Source of the DNA: Dichetophora obliterata | Lineage: Eukaryota > Arthropoda > Insecta > Diptera > Sciomyzidae | Direction of reading: 5' to 3' | Length of the DNA stretch: 64,000 bases | Assembly: GCA_963920525.1 (NCBI GenBank) | Contig: OY986438.1 | Span: forward strand, 125,246,920-125,310,919 | Part shown: in pieces, positions 1-10,857 of the stretch | Layout: each line of letters opens with the position of its first letter | Position numbering within the stretch: the stretch's first letter is position 1 | Position numbers and translations under genes: made by a program | Notes under the pieces: generated by a model | Told to the model about the DNA's origin: nothing | Databases searched by the model: none | Seen by the model: the letters and a program-made list of their open reading frames with translations, nothing else

Positions 1-377
1 GGCAAAAAGAAAAGCAATTTGTGAAGAGATTTTATCGGCACAAAGCTTGAAAAACATTGGTGGAAAGTCCCCTCGACCAAATTTAAAGCTAGATTCAAGC
101 TGTAAAATCGCCAAGGGCACTTCTTGTTCAGCAATTATCATTAACTCCAAAGACTGAACATTTGGTACTTCAAAATTTAAATAACTGTCATTTACAGACG
201 GTGCATATTTTTCGTAAACATTCTGAAAAAATTTTGTGAAAAGATATGTAGATTCTAAGGAATTATTGGATTTAAGACCATCAAATTCCATGCTTATTGG
301 AAACCCATTAGTTTTACGTTTAGGAATCAAGTACTTCCAAAAATATTTTGGATTCAATTTTAAACTACTTTCAACGT

Positions 378-1727
378 TTAAAATATAATTATTATAAAGA
401 AATTTATGAAGAAAATCGAATATAAGTAATCTATTTCACTTTTAGTTTTTTTAAATTTTTTGCAAGCTTTATTTTTAAGATTTTTTAAATTGGCCAATCT
501 CGAATTAAACCAGGGTGGTTTATTTCTAACTTTAATAACTTTTCTGGGAACAAATTGAGAAACAGAAAACGATAATTTATCACATATGAACTCATAAACT
601 AGTGATGGATCTTCAATTATAGACATTGAAGCCCAATCAACTAAGTTTAAGAATTCATTGATAGCGGCAAAGTTTTCATTTTTAAAATCTAATTGAGTAA
701 ATGGATCATCAGGAAGAGATGAGTCATATTTATAAAATTTGAATTTAATAGATAAAGCAATATGATGGATGCTGTTGTTGACAATAGGTGCCAAATTTTT
801 TTCACAAACAGCGTTTAAATCATTACTTACAAAAACCAAATCTAAAATTCTATTTAAATCATTTTTTATGTTATTCAATTGTCTGAAATCATTTGACAAA
901 AAGTAGCCTATTGTGAAATTTTCAATATCAGAGTTTATGTTGAAAGGCCATAGGTTTTTGTCACCAAGTATCCAAGATATTTTACCTAAATTAAAATCAC
1001 GCATATCCATCATACTGTGATTTGAATTTAGGTTTTCAGATAAAAAATTTATATTTTCTAAGTGTTTCTGATAAACTTCCATAATACTATTAGGTAGTAC
1101 ATATGATAAGAAAAAGTAGATTGAATGATTATTAGAAAAAGAAACTTGAACACAAATTTGCTCAATACTATTATCAATAACAGGAAGTTTAATAATTTTA
1201 CTAGAAAGATTTTTATTAACTGCCACCAACACTTCGCCTCCTCTTTCTCGGCCTGTAGTAAGCGGGCACCGGTCCAGACGATAAACAGCGTAAGAGTTAT
1301 CAAAAATTTCCGATGAAGAAATGTCAGCATGCAACCATGTCTCAGTGATGGCCACTATGTCGTATTCCTTAAGAGACATTGCCATAAGTAACTGAGATGT
1401 CTTTGACCGAATACCTCCCATATTTTGATAATAAATTAAATAATCAGTAGCAGTTGAAAATTTTTGTTGCACAGTGTTAAAGAGCGCAGACGGTTCATTA
1501 AGAACAGCTGTTGTAAGCGCTAGCCGCGATGTCAAGCGATGGGAATACGATACTGGCAAAAAGCTAAGTGACTGTCGCAATGAGAGCACTTGCTTCGAAA
1601 ATGAATGTGTAAGCAACGATGATGAAAGAGCATATATAGATCCCGTGGACCGACGTTCAGGCAACAGCATGCACGACGTGGGCGGGTATGCAGATGATAA
1701 TGAAGATCTGGAGATGCTCATAAGCAA
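378..1727 (-). pseudogene. Retrotransposon ORF2 N-terminus: endonuclease domain
   Basis: An open frame of about 449 codons. From about residue 100 it shows the endonuclease blocks YYQNMGGIRSKTSQLL, then DIVAITETWLH (catalytic Glu), then a degenerate MDMRDFNLGKISW where GDFN is expected, and SIHHIALSI near the end where SDH is expected. The last two differ from the catalytic consensus (GDFN to RDFN, SDH to IHH), so the enzyme is probably dead. The remaining linker, from KYFWKYLIPKRKTNGF onward, is in another frame at 360-1, showing a frameshift near 378-430. Confidence 0.75.
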
Positions 1728-1859
1728 TGAGAGTGCATTAGAAATAATTTGGTAAGGTAGAAAAAAGCTTTTGTCAGCGTCTAATGTTTGAAGTGATAAT
1801 GGTGATGATGATTTAAGTGAATTGGTTTTTGCTGCATTTGGATGTCCGGTTATTGCAAC

Positions 1860-2680
1860 ATTTATTCCCGAGCTTCGCTGTGTGGTGGGGGGCTCTCCGC
1901 AGCAACATTCAACAGAGACGGTGGAATAGTTGTAATGTCGTGTACGTTTTTTGGCTTGTTGACAAAATGACTAAACTTAACAGACATTGGCCAAATATCT
2001 TTGTTAAAAGCTTTTAAATACAAAGGAGCTGGTATTGATAAATCGCAAAGTAGATATATCAGCGTCTCTTTTTATAAGTTTTATGCAACTCAATGATGTT
2101 ATTTCAACATTTAATTTTGATGCCACATAATTAAGAATCACCTCTGGTTCAGTTTTAATGTCGAATTTAGAAATGTGTATAAACTTCATATTGTGCACAA
2201 CAGAGAAAGCGTCACAAGCCGGAGCAGTTCCAACCCAATCGTATGCTGCCGAGTCGCTAATTGCTTCCCCAATTTCTTCGTTGATTACAGAAGCGTTAGT
2301 TGAAGGTGGAGCGGGGGGCTGCTGAAGAAACCACCAAAGAAGACAATTTATTTGTTGCATTTTCTGTAATATTTCCGCGAATATTTTTATACTTTATTGA
2401 TTTTGCTGCATTTATTGAATCCGACTTAGTTTCTGCACTGTGAGTTTGGAGAGCTTGCGGTCGAACGCGGCCAACTTCGAGTTCATCTCTTTCAATTGAG
2501 CAGAGAGTTGTTCAAATTTATTTTTAGCGTCGCCCGACATCCTAGCACACAAATCACATTGCCATAAAAAGTTTGGAGTTTTTGTTAAAATATTTAAGTG
2601 TTCGACTGATAAGCCAGAGCAACTGGCGTGAAAAACGCGTCCACAAAAGGCTGAACACCATATGTAATCGAACGCTTTTT
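1860..2680 (-). pseudogene. Retrotransposon ORF1 with PHD-like zinc finger
   Basis: At 2680-2530 the minus strand encodes a cysteine/histidine cluster: WCSAFC, FHASC, then WQCDLCARM. This is a C-C-H-C-C-C pattern like a PHD finger. It is followed by a Lys/Gln-rich segment and, at 2200-1990, by the block MKFIHISKFDIKTEPE and SCIKLIKRDAD, which is typical of insect CR1-group ORF1 proteins. Frames change near 2390 and 2020, so this is a decayed copy. The role in the family is RNA or chromatin binding by the retrotransposition particle; that is family knowledge, not visible here. Confidence 0.65.
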
Positions 2681-3393
2681 TATAAACGAGATTGACTTTT
2701 ATTTTAGTGTTGCAATCACGAAAAATTCATTGTTTTGGCATTATTAAACGAAGACAATAAAACACGTCCGAACGGTATCACAATCCAGACTGAACTGAAG
2801 TTGTTGGTAACAATAATAGGAACAATTTTCCTGAAGAACGATGAAATTATCTAATACAGGGAAAAAAGTGTACAAAAAAGCTCACAGTTTAAATTAGAAA
2901 CAAATTTAAATGCATTCACTAGCTTCTATGCAGAATATGGTCGGAAGAATGCATTCCGAACAATTGGAATCGCAGTGTGCTCTGCCCAATCCACAAGAAA
3001 TGCGATCCCTCTATTAGTGCCAATTACCGTGGTTTAAGCCTTCTTAATATAGCATATAAGGTCCTGTCGAGCGTTTTATGTGAAAGATTGAAGCCTTTAC
3101 AATGGTAAACCAACTTACTGGACCTTATCAGTGTGGCTTCAAACCTGAAAAGTCCACCATCGACCAGATATTCACGCTACGACAAATCTTGGAGTAGACT
3201 CCAGAAAAACAAGGCGACACCCACCATCTTCTTGTCGACTACAAAGCTGCCTTCCACAGCCCAATAAGGAAGTACCTATACTCCACCATGTCTGAATTTG
3301 GTATTGCTGCAAAACTTACACGACTTTGCAGGATGACACTGAGCAACACCAGCAGCGCAGTTAAAATCGGGAAGGACATCTCCCCACCATTTC

Positions 3394-4096
3394 CTAGCAA
3401 AAAAAGTGCTTCCAAAAGAAGCTAAATTTGAAGGGAAAGTCTTGAATTCCATCCCTTCCACTTTCATACCAAGAAGGCATTCTTTTAACATATGCATGTC
3501 ATTGGGAGGAATGCTTTCATTAATTTTCTCTAGAAGTGCTTCCAGAACTTTTTCAATAGAAGATTTCTTTGAGCCCTTCAATGTAAGGATTCTAGTAGGT
3601 GTTTTCCAGAACAACTTTAAAAAGGCATTCCATGAAATAGAATGGCTTTTGTAGTTTGGGGGTTAAAAATCCCTAGAAAAATATCCCTTTTTACGACATT
3701 ATCGCGATTTTGGTGTGAGAGTGTGAGATGAGAAGTGAAATGAGAAATGGTGGGTTTTGTTTTTGGTTTGAAAAAATTCCACGCAAAATATCCTTTTTCC
3801 CGATTTTCAAAGCATTTAGGTGTTGGAAGTAGTAAGTTGTTGGGTTTTATAGTAGGTTAAAAAATCCCTCGGAACATATCTAAAACATATATTATAATAA
3901 TATGTAATTTTTGTACTTTAATTGAATTTAATTCCATTTGAATGTCCATTTGAATGTCTAGGTTATGAGAATGCCTATTGAAATAATTTCTTTATTAGGC
4001 TAAGAAGAAGCACAGTTTGATCTAAAGAATGTCTTCTGGAAGCAGTATCCCTAAGAATGCATGTCACATTTGCATCAAACATTTTGCTGGGTTGTT
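3394..4096. mobile_element. About 0.7 kb insertion inside the reverse transcriptase
   Basis: RT coding stops after GKDISPPF (3371-3393) and resumes at TKRFFRQGDSL (from 4097), so about 703 bases were inserted. Minus-strand frame 3660-3400 is open and protein-like, with blocks SWNAFLKLFWKTPTRILTLK and LGMKVEGMEFKTFPSNLASF that I do not recognise. The remainder is AT-rich. I could not see terminal repeats or a clear target duplication, so the element class is unknown. Confidence 0.5.
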
Positions 4097-4181
4097 ACAA
4101 AACGATTTTTCAGACAAGGTGATTCCTTATCGTGCGATTTTTTCAACCTAATGATGGAGAAGATAATCCGAGCTGCTTGAT

Positions 4182-4559
4182 TTGAGACGTTGTGGCACAA
4201 TATTCTACAAGAATGTTAAGCTACTTGCGTATGCTGATGACATCAATATCATTGGCCATAATACGCTCGAAGTCAGTGCAGAATTCTCTAGATTACAAAG
4301 AAACTCAATTCAAATGGGTCTGGCAGTGAATGCAGGTAAGACGAAATACTTGGTGTCAACAAACAAACAGTCCCAGCGTCTTGGAACCCACGTTACATGT
4401 GACAATACCTCTTTCGAGGTTGTAAAGGACTTCGTTTATCTGGGATCCAGCATTAATTCAACCAACGACATCAGCATTGAGATCAAACGAAGAATAACTC
4501 TTGCCAACAGGTGCTACTTTGGGCTCAGTAGGCAGTTGAGAAGCAGAGCCCTCTCTTGA
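4182..4559 (+). pseudogene. Reverse transcriptase palm/thumb fragment (YADD box)
   Basis: An open stretch of 125 codons holding the RT catalytic YADD box (LAYADDINII), the VNAGKTKYL block and IKRRITLANRCYFGL. It stops at an in-frame TGA after RSRALS, where the related insect elements continue; the continuation is visible in the following bases to about 5020. It is a fragment of a dead retrotransposon, not a host gene. Confidence 0.8.
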
Positions 4560-5042
4560 CGAACGAAAATCACGCTCTATAATTCGCTCATCATGCCCGT
4601 CCTATTTTATGCATCACAAACCTGGACGCTGAGCAGCTCAGATGAAAGGACTTAAGGAGCATTCGAGAGAAAGGTTCTTCGTAAGATCTACGGACTAATC
4701 TGCGTCAATGGCGAGTACCGAATACGGTGGAATGATGAACAGTATAATCTGTATGCTGACATAGTCAAGCGCATTAAAATCGAGCGGCTTCGCTGGCTAG
4801 GTCATGTTCAGCGCATGAAAGACGATGCTCCAGTGAAGAAAAAATTCGATTCGGTACCCAGCGGCGGTCAACGCAGAAGAGGACGACCGCATCTTCGTTG
4901 GAAAGACCAAGTAGAGGACAACCTGACAAAGCTTGAAATTTCTAACTGGCGCCAGTAAGCGAAAGACAGGAATGGCTGGCGAAAATTCTTAGATGAGGCC
5001 AAGACCGACATACGGTTGTAGCGCCAACTAAGTAAGTAAGTA

Positions 5043-6191
5043 ATCATTAATGTAACATACAAACAGTCATATCTTTGAAAATAAGTACTCTGAATTTTAA
5101 AGATCGAAAATATATGAGGTATTTTTAAAATTAATTTTCAAAAATTTCTTCAGTTTTTATCCTTTATGGCCTTTAGGTGACCTTGAAATTTGACTGTTGC
5201 ATAATCTTTGTGTAGTTTAACACCAGAAGATAGTATTTAAATACACTGTTAAAAATGGTGGATTACTTATTAATTCAATCTTTGGTTTAAAGGAATTTTT
5301 AATACAAAAAGTACTATTTTTTAATCCCTACTTTAGTTAAATTTCGCTGGGTACCGAAGCCAAGTTCCTGAAATGAACTTAGTTGCATTCGTTGTGATGC
5401 AAAATAAACGAAACCTAGTTAAAAACTGAGTTGGACGAGTGGATAAGGTGTAGTACCAACACATTAGAGGACGTGTGTTCAAATTATGAAATGGTCAGAG
5501 TAATTTTTTATTGATTTTTATGTAGCTTCATTTTTAACTTTTAGCGGATTAAAAACTAATCTTTTTTTGGTGTTTTTGGTGTTGTCCTATATGTAATCCA
5601 AAAAAGTTTAATATTAAGTCCAAGATTTTAAACCACTCAAGACTAAAATAAATCAGCGTTAGTTCACGGTGTTTTTAATTAAAAATCATTTTTATTATTT
5701 AATTAAAATTAACAATTAAAATCATTATTAACATTTTTTACTTCTGCACTACAAATTATTATCGGAACAAATTTAAAAAAAAATATATTTTGTGTTTAAT
5801 TCCTTATGGGATCTAGATATATTCAAAGTAGCACGATCGGCGTCTGTCGATCGTTTTGTTGACTGCTTTGGCAAAGAATGTCCCTTATTTAAATAAATAA
5901 TAAGTTAACTGTGTTTAAAAAACTTAATTTTAAGGCAAGGTTTTATAAAATTAAATGTAAAAGCCGATTTCTAATAATAACTCAACTATTGAACCGTTAT
6001 TTTTGTGACATTTTTAAAACTACTATATAAGTTAATAATAAAGTTATAAAACTTAAAAGGTTGGAATGATCGAAACTTGGGGGTGACAAGACTTGTGTAA
6101 AAATTCGACTCCGTGCTCATGTCAGAATAAAACTAAGAAGAACAAGTTATTTTGCTGTACAAAGGTTCATAATTAGAATAATGCAATATTA
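5043..6191. other. Gene-free stretch holding only the SINE candidate
   Basis: Apart from the tRNA-like piece near 5.43 kb I see only AT-rich sequence with no open frame that reads like a protein. Confidence 0.5.
5405..5560 (+). repeat. tRNA-like SINE candidate
   Basis: The stretch contains a match to a Pol III A box (gacgagtggataagg, near 5434) and about 40 bases later a weak B box (gtgttcaaattatg, near 5478), spaced as in a tRNA gene. It resembles the 5' half of a Ser/Leu-type tRNA with a decayed acceptor stem, so it cannot be a working tRNA. Such tRNA-derived heads are typical of SINEs. No second copy is visible in this window. Confidence 0.35.
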
Positions 6192-6193
6192 TA

Positions 6194-7059
6194 CAGTGAT
6201 GTGCAAGGAAATAGGGACACATGCATTTTATATTAAAAGCTGCATGAATTATATACAAAGTGCCCCAGATATAGCATTAATTCCTTCTGGTGATGATTCT
6301 CCTAGATTAGGCGAGTATAAAACTTTATGGATGAGGATCACCCCTCGCCCCCTTTGGAGCTAGAAGGTGAAAACTTTAAAATATGTGTCATCGCGTCTTG
6401 CTCTAAATTTTACTTATCTCTAAATCGTTCTCTAAACTCAATAGCATCTTGAAAAAGAGACTACATTACCTTCAAACCAATGATACAAAAACCGTTTTCT
6501 AATCGTACCATACTAAATGCTATCTGTGTTATGTGTAGTAATTTAAAATAAAAAAGGAGTTGTGTTTGAATTGAGTACTTAAGTCCTATGGCAATATCAA
6601 AAACCTAGTCAATAGAAAACTTTATCACTAAAGAAAAAATTATATCATAAAAATATTCAAAAAAATTTATTTAATATTAAAGATATTTATCATCAAAGTT
6701 CAGTTAAAAAATTTTTTAGACTTAAGTTGCTCATAACTTTCTTAACTGTGAATTTATGCAAAATGTTTTATAAACAACTTAATGTTAATTTGATTAAATT
6801 CTCAATAAGTTATAAACTTTAGAAATCGAATAAAATATCCATGAAATATGAAGTAAAATGTAATGACACTAATTTTCCAGTTTTTCCTCTCTAGCTCCCA
6901 TAGGGAGGGGGTGACCATCATCCTTGCATTTTTTTACACAAATTATCATGGGGAATCACCAACCGAGGGAATTAATGCTATATCTTGGGCACCTTGTACA
7001 TAATTCACGTAGCTTTATATATAAAAATACAGGTGTCCCTATTTATTTGCACATCACTG
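6194..7059. mobile_element. Non-autonomous TA-flanked DNA element with about 180 bp inverted repeats
   Basis: The ends are CAGTGATGTGCAAGGAAATA and, at the other end on the opposite strand, CAGTGATGTGCAAATAAATA. TA dinucleotides sit immediately outside both (6192-6193 and 7060-7061). The inverted repeats extend about 180 bp inward (6194-6376 and 6876-7059) with scattered mismatches. No transposase is encoded. TA target sites and CAGT termini point to the Tc1/mariner group as the mobilising source. Confidence 0.85.
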
Positions 7060-7309
7060 TATATTGCAATTAATTGAAAATAAAAATTTTTTAAATTGTT
7101 TGAATTTAATTATTTGTTGAACAATTTAACATAATTGTCACACAATAACATAAATTAACAAGCTTTTCAAGTGCTTATAAAAAAAGTGAAGATTTTAAAG
7201 AAGTTAAGTAAATTGAAAAAAAAACGTAAGTAGAGATGATAATAAGATTGAAAAGTATTAAGAGAAAAGGAGAAAGAGAAAATATGCTTCGTTATATACA
7301 ATAATTTAT

Positions 7310-8290
7310 TTAAAATGATTAAATACGACCTGCCTAAATCTGCATTTGTTAACCATAAATGTATTATGGCTTAGTAAACAATTACATAATCTAATGGCTT
7401 TAATGAAAAACAGCCTCGTGGAGTTAAGATACTTACGATTGGAAATTATAATTCTGTTGCTTCTGATTGCCTGGCAAAAATGCAGTATCTCTCAAAGAGA
7501 TACCGAAAAATTTTGAAATAAATTATTTTATGTAAAGAAATGCAATTTCGGGCGTTCAGGTAACTTATAATGTCACAACCAAGAATACTTTTCTTGAAAT
7601 GTGAAATGTGGTCAAAATTGTGAACATTATAGACATATCGTGTTGCATGATTTAACGCGAGTTTTAGTTTGTGTTCAGATTTTGAGTCAAGTTTATTGTA
7701 AAGAGCTCAGAGTATGTTATCACAGGTACAGTTTGTTGTAATACGCGCTTGCACCTGGTATCAATAGGAGTGAACTCAACTGTTATTTTGAGATTTTGAG
7801 GTATCAAAAAGAGGTACCAACTACACTTTTAATATGGTCTGTGCAAGTTAGGGATGAGTATATGTGAGTACCTAAATTTTTTATATTGTTGACTGAGGTG
7901 TAGTTGAACAGCGTCTGCATAGACATGCATTGGTGCATATTTATAAACGGAGAAAATGTAATTTCTGAAGACTGAAAAAGTACTCAGCCTTGGGACACTC
8001 CACTGCATACTAGCTTAAATTGAGAACACCTATTGCCCACACTTACTCTCTGTATTCTGTTTGACAAATAGCATCGTAAGAGATCTACAGCATTACTACA
8101 AAAACCAAAGATGTATTTTAGCTTTTGACAAAGTAATGAATGAAAAATGCAGAGTAAAGTAATTTGGCTTTCATGATACGGTCGCGGCTTTCGAATATAA
8201 TCTAGAACTTTAAGAATAGCAGTTAAGCAACTATGCGTGCAACGAAAGCCAGATTGCAGTTGAGATAAATAACATGGTGCTACAGTGAAA
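7310..8290 (-). pseudogene. Dead reverse transcriptase of a Jockey/CR1-type element
   Basis: The minus strand reads LSQLQSGFRCTHSCLTAILK (8270-8210), then NRIQRVSVGNRCSQFKLVCS (8060-8000) with GVSQG followed by a stop where GVPQGS is expected. The catalytic box follows as VYADAVQL (near 7930), in which YADD has become YADA. Further pieces of the C-terminal domain follow to about 7310. Several stop codons and frameshifts are present. The second catalytic Asp is lost, so this copy could not polymerise. Confidence 0.75.
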
Positions 8291-8681
8291 AAAAAACAAG
8301 GCTCGAGACATAGTAGAGGTTGTAGTTATGGTTCAACATAAGATAACTGCATACTTGTATTTTTTAATATACCCTAAAAATCGGGATTTGTGGTAAGCGC
8401 ATGTATAGTTTGTTATGTAACTGCGTTTAATCTAGCTTTAATTTAAAAAAATTCAAACGTTGATAAAAAAAAGTCCCTTTAACCCCCCGTCAAACACATA
8501 TCCTGAAACCTTCAAACAAACACATATGCCTGGCCAGACCCCTATACGTTTTTATGCATTTGTATGGCAAAAAGGGTACCGTAACTTTAAATTTCTATGT
8601 ATGCTGGTTTATTTTTTTTGTCTTTAGACTTTTTTTTTTGATTTGTTGATATATGTAGTTACCTAAATGCAAAAAAAACGT

Positions 8682-9055
8682 TTATTTATTTTGTGGAATG
8701 CATGAAAAACAAGTATAATCAACTTTAGAATGTTGTTGGCACACAGGATTAGTGCATTTGGTGCAGTAAAAATGTGTCTTCCTACGCAGCTTTTCGTCTT
8801 GCGTGGCACATATTCTGCAATCTTTTCTGGAATTCAGTGTACTAGGACCGCTTTGTTGGTTAGGCAGCATGTTGCTGGGATTATTCAACGGCCAACGTCT
8901 GGTTGACCATTTTGTGAAGTAATGCGTTACCATTTGGTCCATTGTATCAACGCCGGCCTTTGTTGAATTGTAAAATAATATAGCTTCCGGTTTTTTGCTA
9001 CGCCTTCAACTTTCTCGGTGTAGTGCACAGTGGATAGTAGATTTACTGCTTTGTT
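8682..9055 (-). pseudogene. piggyBac transposase remnant, C-terminal part with zinc finger
   Basis: The minus strand reads LLSTVHYTEKVEGVAKNRKP, then FYNSTKAGVDTMDQMVTHYF (third catalytic Asp in GVDTMDQ), a deleted spacer, and then the cysteine-rich tail. The tail has CRICATQ, RRKTHFYCTKCTNPVCQQHS and YTCFSC before the stop. The cross-brace finger is complete here, unlike in the better-preserved element at 15-17.7 kb. The region with the second catalytic Asp is missing. Confidence 0.8.
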
Positions 9056-9064
9056 CGTTTATAT

Positions 9065-9290
9065 GAATCGTTTATATGAATACACGATTTGTAACTTTGA
9101 TGCGCTGTATTCGATTTGACGATAGTCGTATGCGCGCATTTCGTCAACAAACCGACAAAGCTGCTCCCATTCGCGACATATGGAACTTCTTGAATAACAA
9201 TCTTGCCATTAATTTTTAACCATACTAAAGTGTAACCCTATCGATGAGCAGCTATTTCCATACCGTGGGTGCACAAAATTCACCTCTGAA
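9065..9290 (+). pseudogene. piggyBac transposase remnant, middle part, inverted
   Basis: The plus strand encodes RFVTLMRCIRFDDSRMRAFR, then TDKAAPIRDIWNFLNNNLA and, after a frameshift, PIDEQLFPYRGCTKFT. The last block contains the first catalytic Asp (IDEQL). It aligns with [20 protein letters not shown] and [16 protein letters not shown] of the transposase at 15.5 kb, but lies on the opposite strand from the flanking N- and C-terminal pieces. Confidence 0.75.
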
Positions 9291-9302
9291 ACGCATAATG
9301 TT

Positions 9303-9563
9303 GTGCTGGCGGAATCTCACTGTAGCGGGTTCAGCTGTACTCCACTTGGTACCATCTTTTCCAAGCAAAAAACCGTCTGCAGCTTGAGTTGGTGCATTCT
9401 CACTTTCTTCTTTGGATTCTTCATCGCTGTCGAATATTTCAGTTGCTTCAATTTCCTATTCATATTCAATGTCAAAGGCGTCATCTAGTTGTTGTTGGAA
9501 ATTATCAGTAAGGCTGCTTGTACGCAAGCGCGTATTGTACACAAATTCTAAATCCTCTGCCAT
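9303..9563 (-). pseudogene. piggyBac transposase remnant, N-terminal part
   Basis: From an ATG at 9563 the minus strand reads MAEDLEFVYNTRL, then an acidic stretch with DSDEESKEESE, then LLGKDGTKWSTAEPATVRFR and QHNIMR. This matches the acidic N-terminus and the block before the catalytic core of the intact piggyBac transposase at 15.5 kb ([11 protein letters not shown] and SHNIVR). An in-frame stop interrupts it near 9460. Confidence 0.7.
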
Positions 9564-10483
9564 AACAATAGTAATAATTTCACTCTAGTTTCCGCACAAA
9601 AAATGTATATTTCGGACTGTCGATGTTGTATGTTCAGCATTCAATAATAAACTAGCTGAACTCAAAACCAAAATCACAAGCTAAAGAAAGAAAGAAATAA
9701 GATAAAAATGAACACAAAAACTACCTGGAAGCAAACATCTCCATTGAATTCACATAAAAACAACCCAAAATATAAAAAGAAATATCTGAAAACAACAATC
9801 TGCATTGTATTTGCAGAAAAATTACCCAAAATGTGTATAACAATAATTTATATCATACATATTGTATAGGGGTCTGACCAGGCATATGTGTTTTTTCAAG
9901 GGGGACTTTTTTTGCAGTTTTCTTCGTGTTGGAAAGATATTTTAGAATTTTTTTTTTTTTAAATAGAAAGCCAACAATATTTTAGGCGGCTACCGGGAAA
10001 TACAGGTATCTACCTAAACTAGAAGTATGTTTAATTAACGCTCAAAAATGACATATGCCTGGCCAGAACCATGTGTTTGTCCAAGGGTTAAGTGTGTAGA
10101 CAGCTTTTTCCGAACGAATTGACAAATTTACAGGTAAAATCCTTTGAAAATTTCTGTTTTTTTTTATTTTTTTCAACTTTAACAACTTTTGTTACCATTA
10201 ATTTTGACAGAATTTCAAAAGCCTGCTTAATTTTTAATATTTGTAATAACACGCAACAAATTTGTATTTTTTAAAAAAGGTTTATACACTGTTTTTAAGG
10301 AATATTTTTCGTCTTTTTATAAACGTTTAAATCTCAAAATTGAGCAAGATAAACAAGAGTACAAAAGTTACATAACAAACTATACATGCATGTACATAAA
10401 ATCAGTTTTTGACCACAAATCTTGATTTTGACGGTATATTAAAAAAACCAAGTGTGTTCTACCCGGCCTACAACATTCACTAT

Positions 10484-10845
10484 GCTTTTGCCAAGTTTTT
10501 TTATTTGTTTCTCATTTTGGTACACCGTGTTATTATTTATAGTTAAAATACTCGATATTTGATTAGCCGTTATAGCTTCATACATTTTCATAAAGATAGG
10601 CCTAAAGTCGTTAGGCTCACTGCTATAATTAATCACTGCTTCACAACACAATTTTTTCCTCAGCTTTAGAAAATTGCCACAGTAGTGCCGATTGCAGACA
10701 AAACTTCTGCGTATGAACCTAACGACTTTAGACTTATCTTTATCAAAATGTGTGAAGCTATAACGGCTAATCAAATATCGAATATTTTAACTATAAATAA
10801 TAACACGGTGTACCAAAATGAGAAACAAATCAGAAAACTTGGCAT
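10484..10845. repeat. Inverted duplication, arms about 130 bp, spacer about 100 bp
   Basis: The arms 10484-10615 and 10718-10845 are reverse complements with few mismatches. Each arm encodes the same peptide, EPNDFR then EAITANQIS then NNTVYQNEKQI: the left arm on the minus strand and the right arm on the plus strand. A 20-base piece, attaatcactgcttcacaac, occurs directly repeated at 10628 and just outside the right arm at 10858. No known element class is recognised. Confidence 0.75.
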
Positions 10846-10857
10846 AAGACACACATA

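Larger units (their letters stand above)
1..2690 (-). mobile_element. CR1-like non-LTR retrotransposon, truncated by the window edge
   Basis: Reading leftward, the minus strand carries a PHD-type zinc finger, an ORF1 C-terminal region, an apurinic-type endonuclease, and the linker before the reverse transcriptase, which runs off at position 1. The order ORF1 (PHD finger) then ORF2 (endonuclease then RT) is the CR1-group layout. The coding is broken by frameshifts, for example near 378-430. No target-site duplication could be identified because the 3' end is outside the window. Confidence 0.75.
2940..5042 (+). mobile_element. Non-LTR retrotransposon reverse-transcriptase remnant, interrupted
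   Basis: The plus strand encodes reverse-transcriptase pieces of a non-LTR element. These are CGFKPEKSTIDQIFTLRQIL near 3130, the motif A core DYKAAF near 3237, FRQGDSLSCDFF near 4108, LAYADDINI near 4222, and the C-terminal block IKRRITLANRCYFGL near 4480 to RWLGHVQRMKDDA near 4795. There are stop codons and frameshifts, for example at 3103, 3194, 4180 and 4557. The 3' end at 5027-5042 is a short TAAG repeat, a common tail in non-LTR elements without poly(A). The reading frame is interrupted by a separate insertion at 3394-4096. Confidence 0.8.
8483..10087. mobile_element. Decayed piggyBac-type element, TTAA flanked
   Basis: TTAA occurs at both borders (8479-8482 and 10088-10091). The termini are CCCCCCGTCAAACACATA and, on the opposite strand, CCCTTGGACAAACACAT. 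Subterminal copies of the motif CATATGCCTGGCCAGA occur at 8522, 9892 (reversed) and 10050, as expected for the internal repeats of piggyBac ends. Inside are three transposase pieces, two on the minus strand and the middle one inverted onto the plus strand. Confidence 0.85.
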
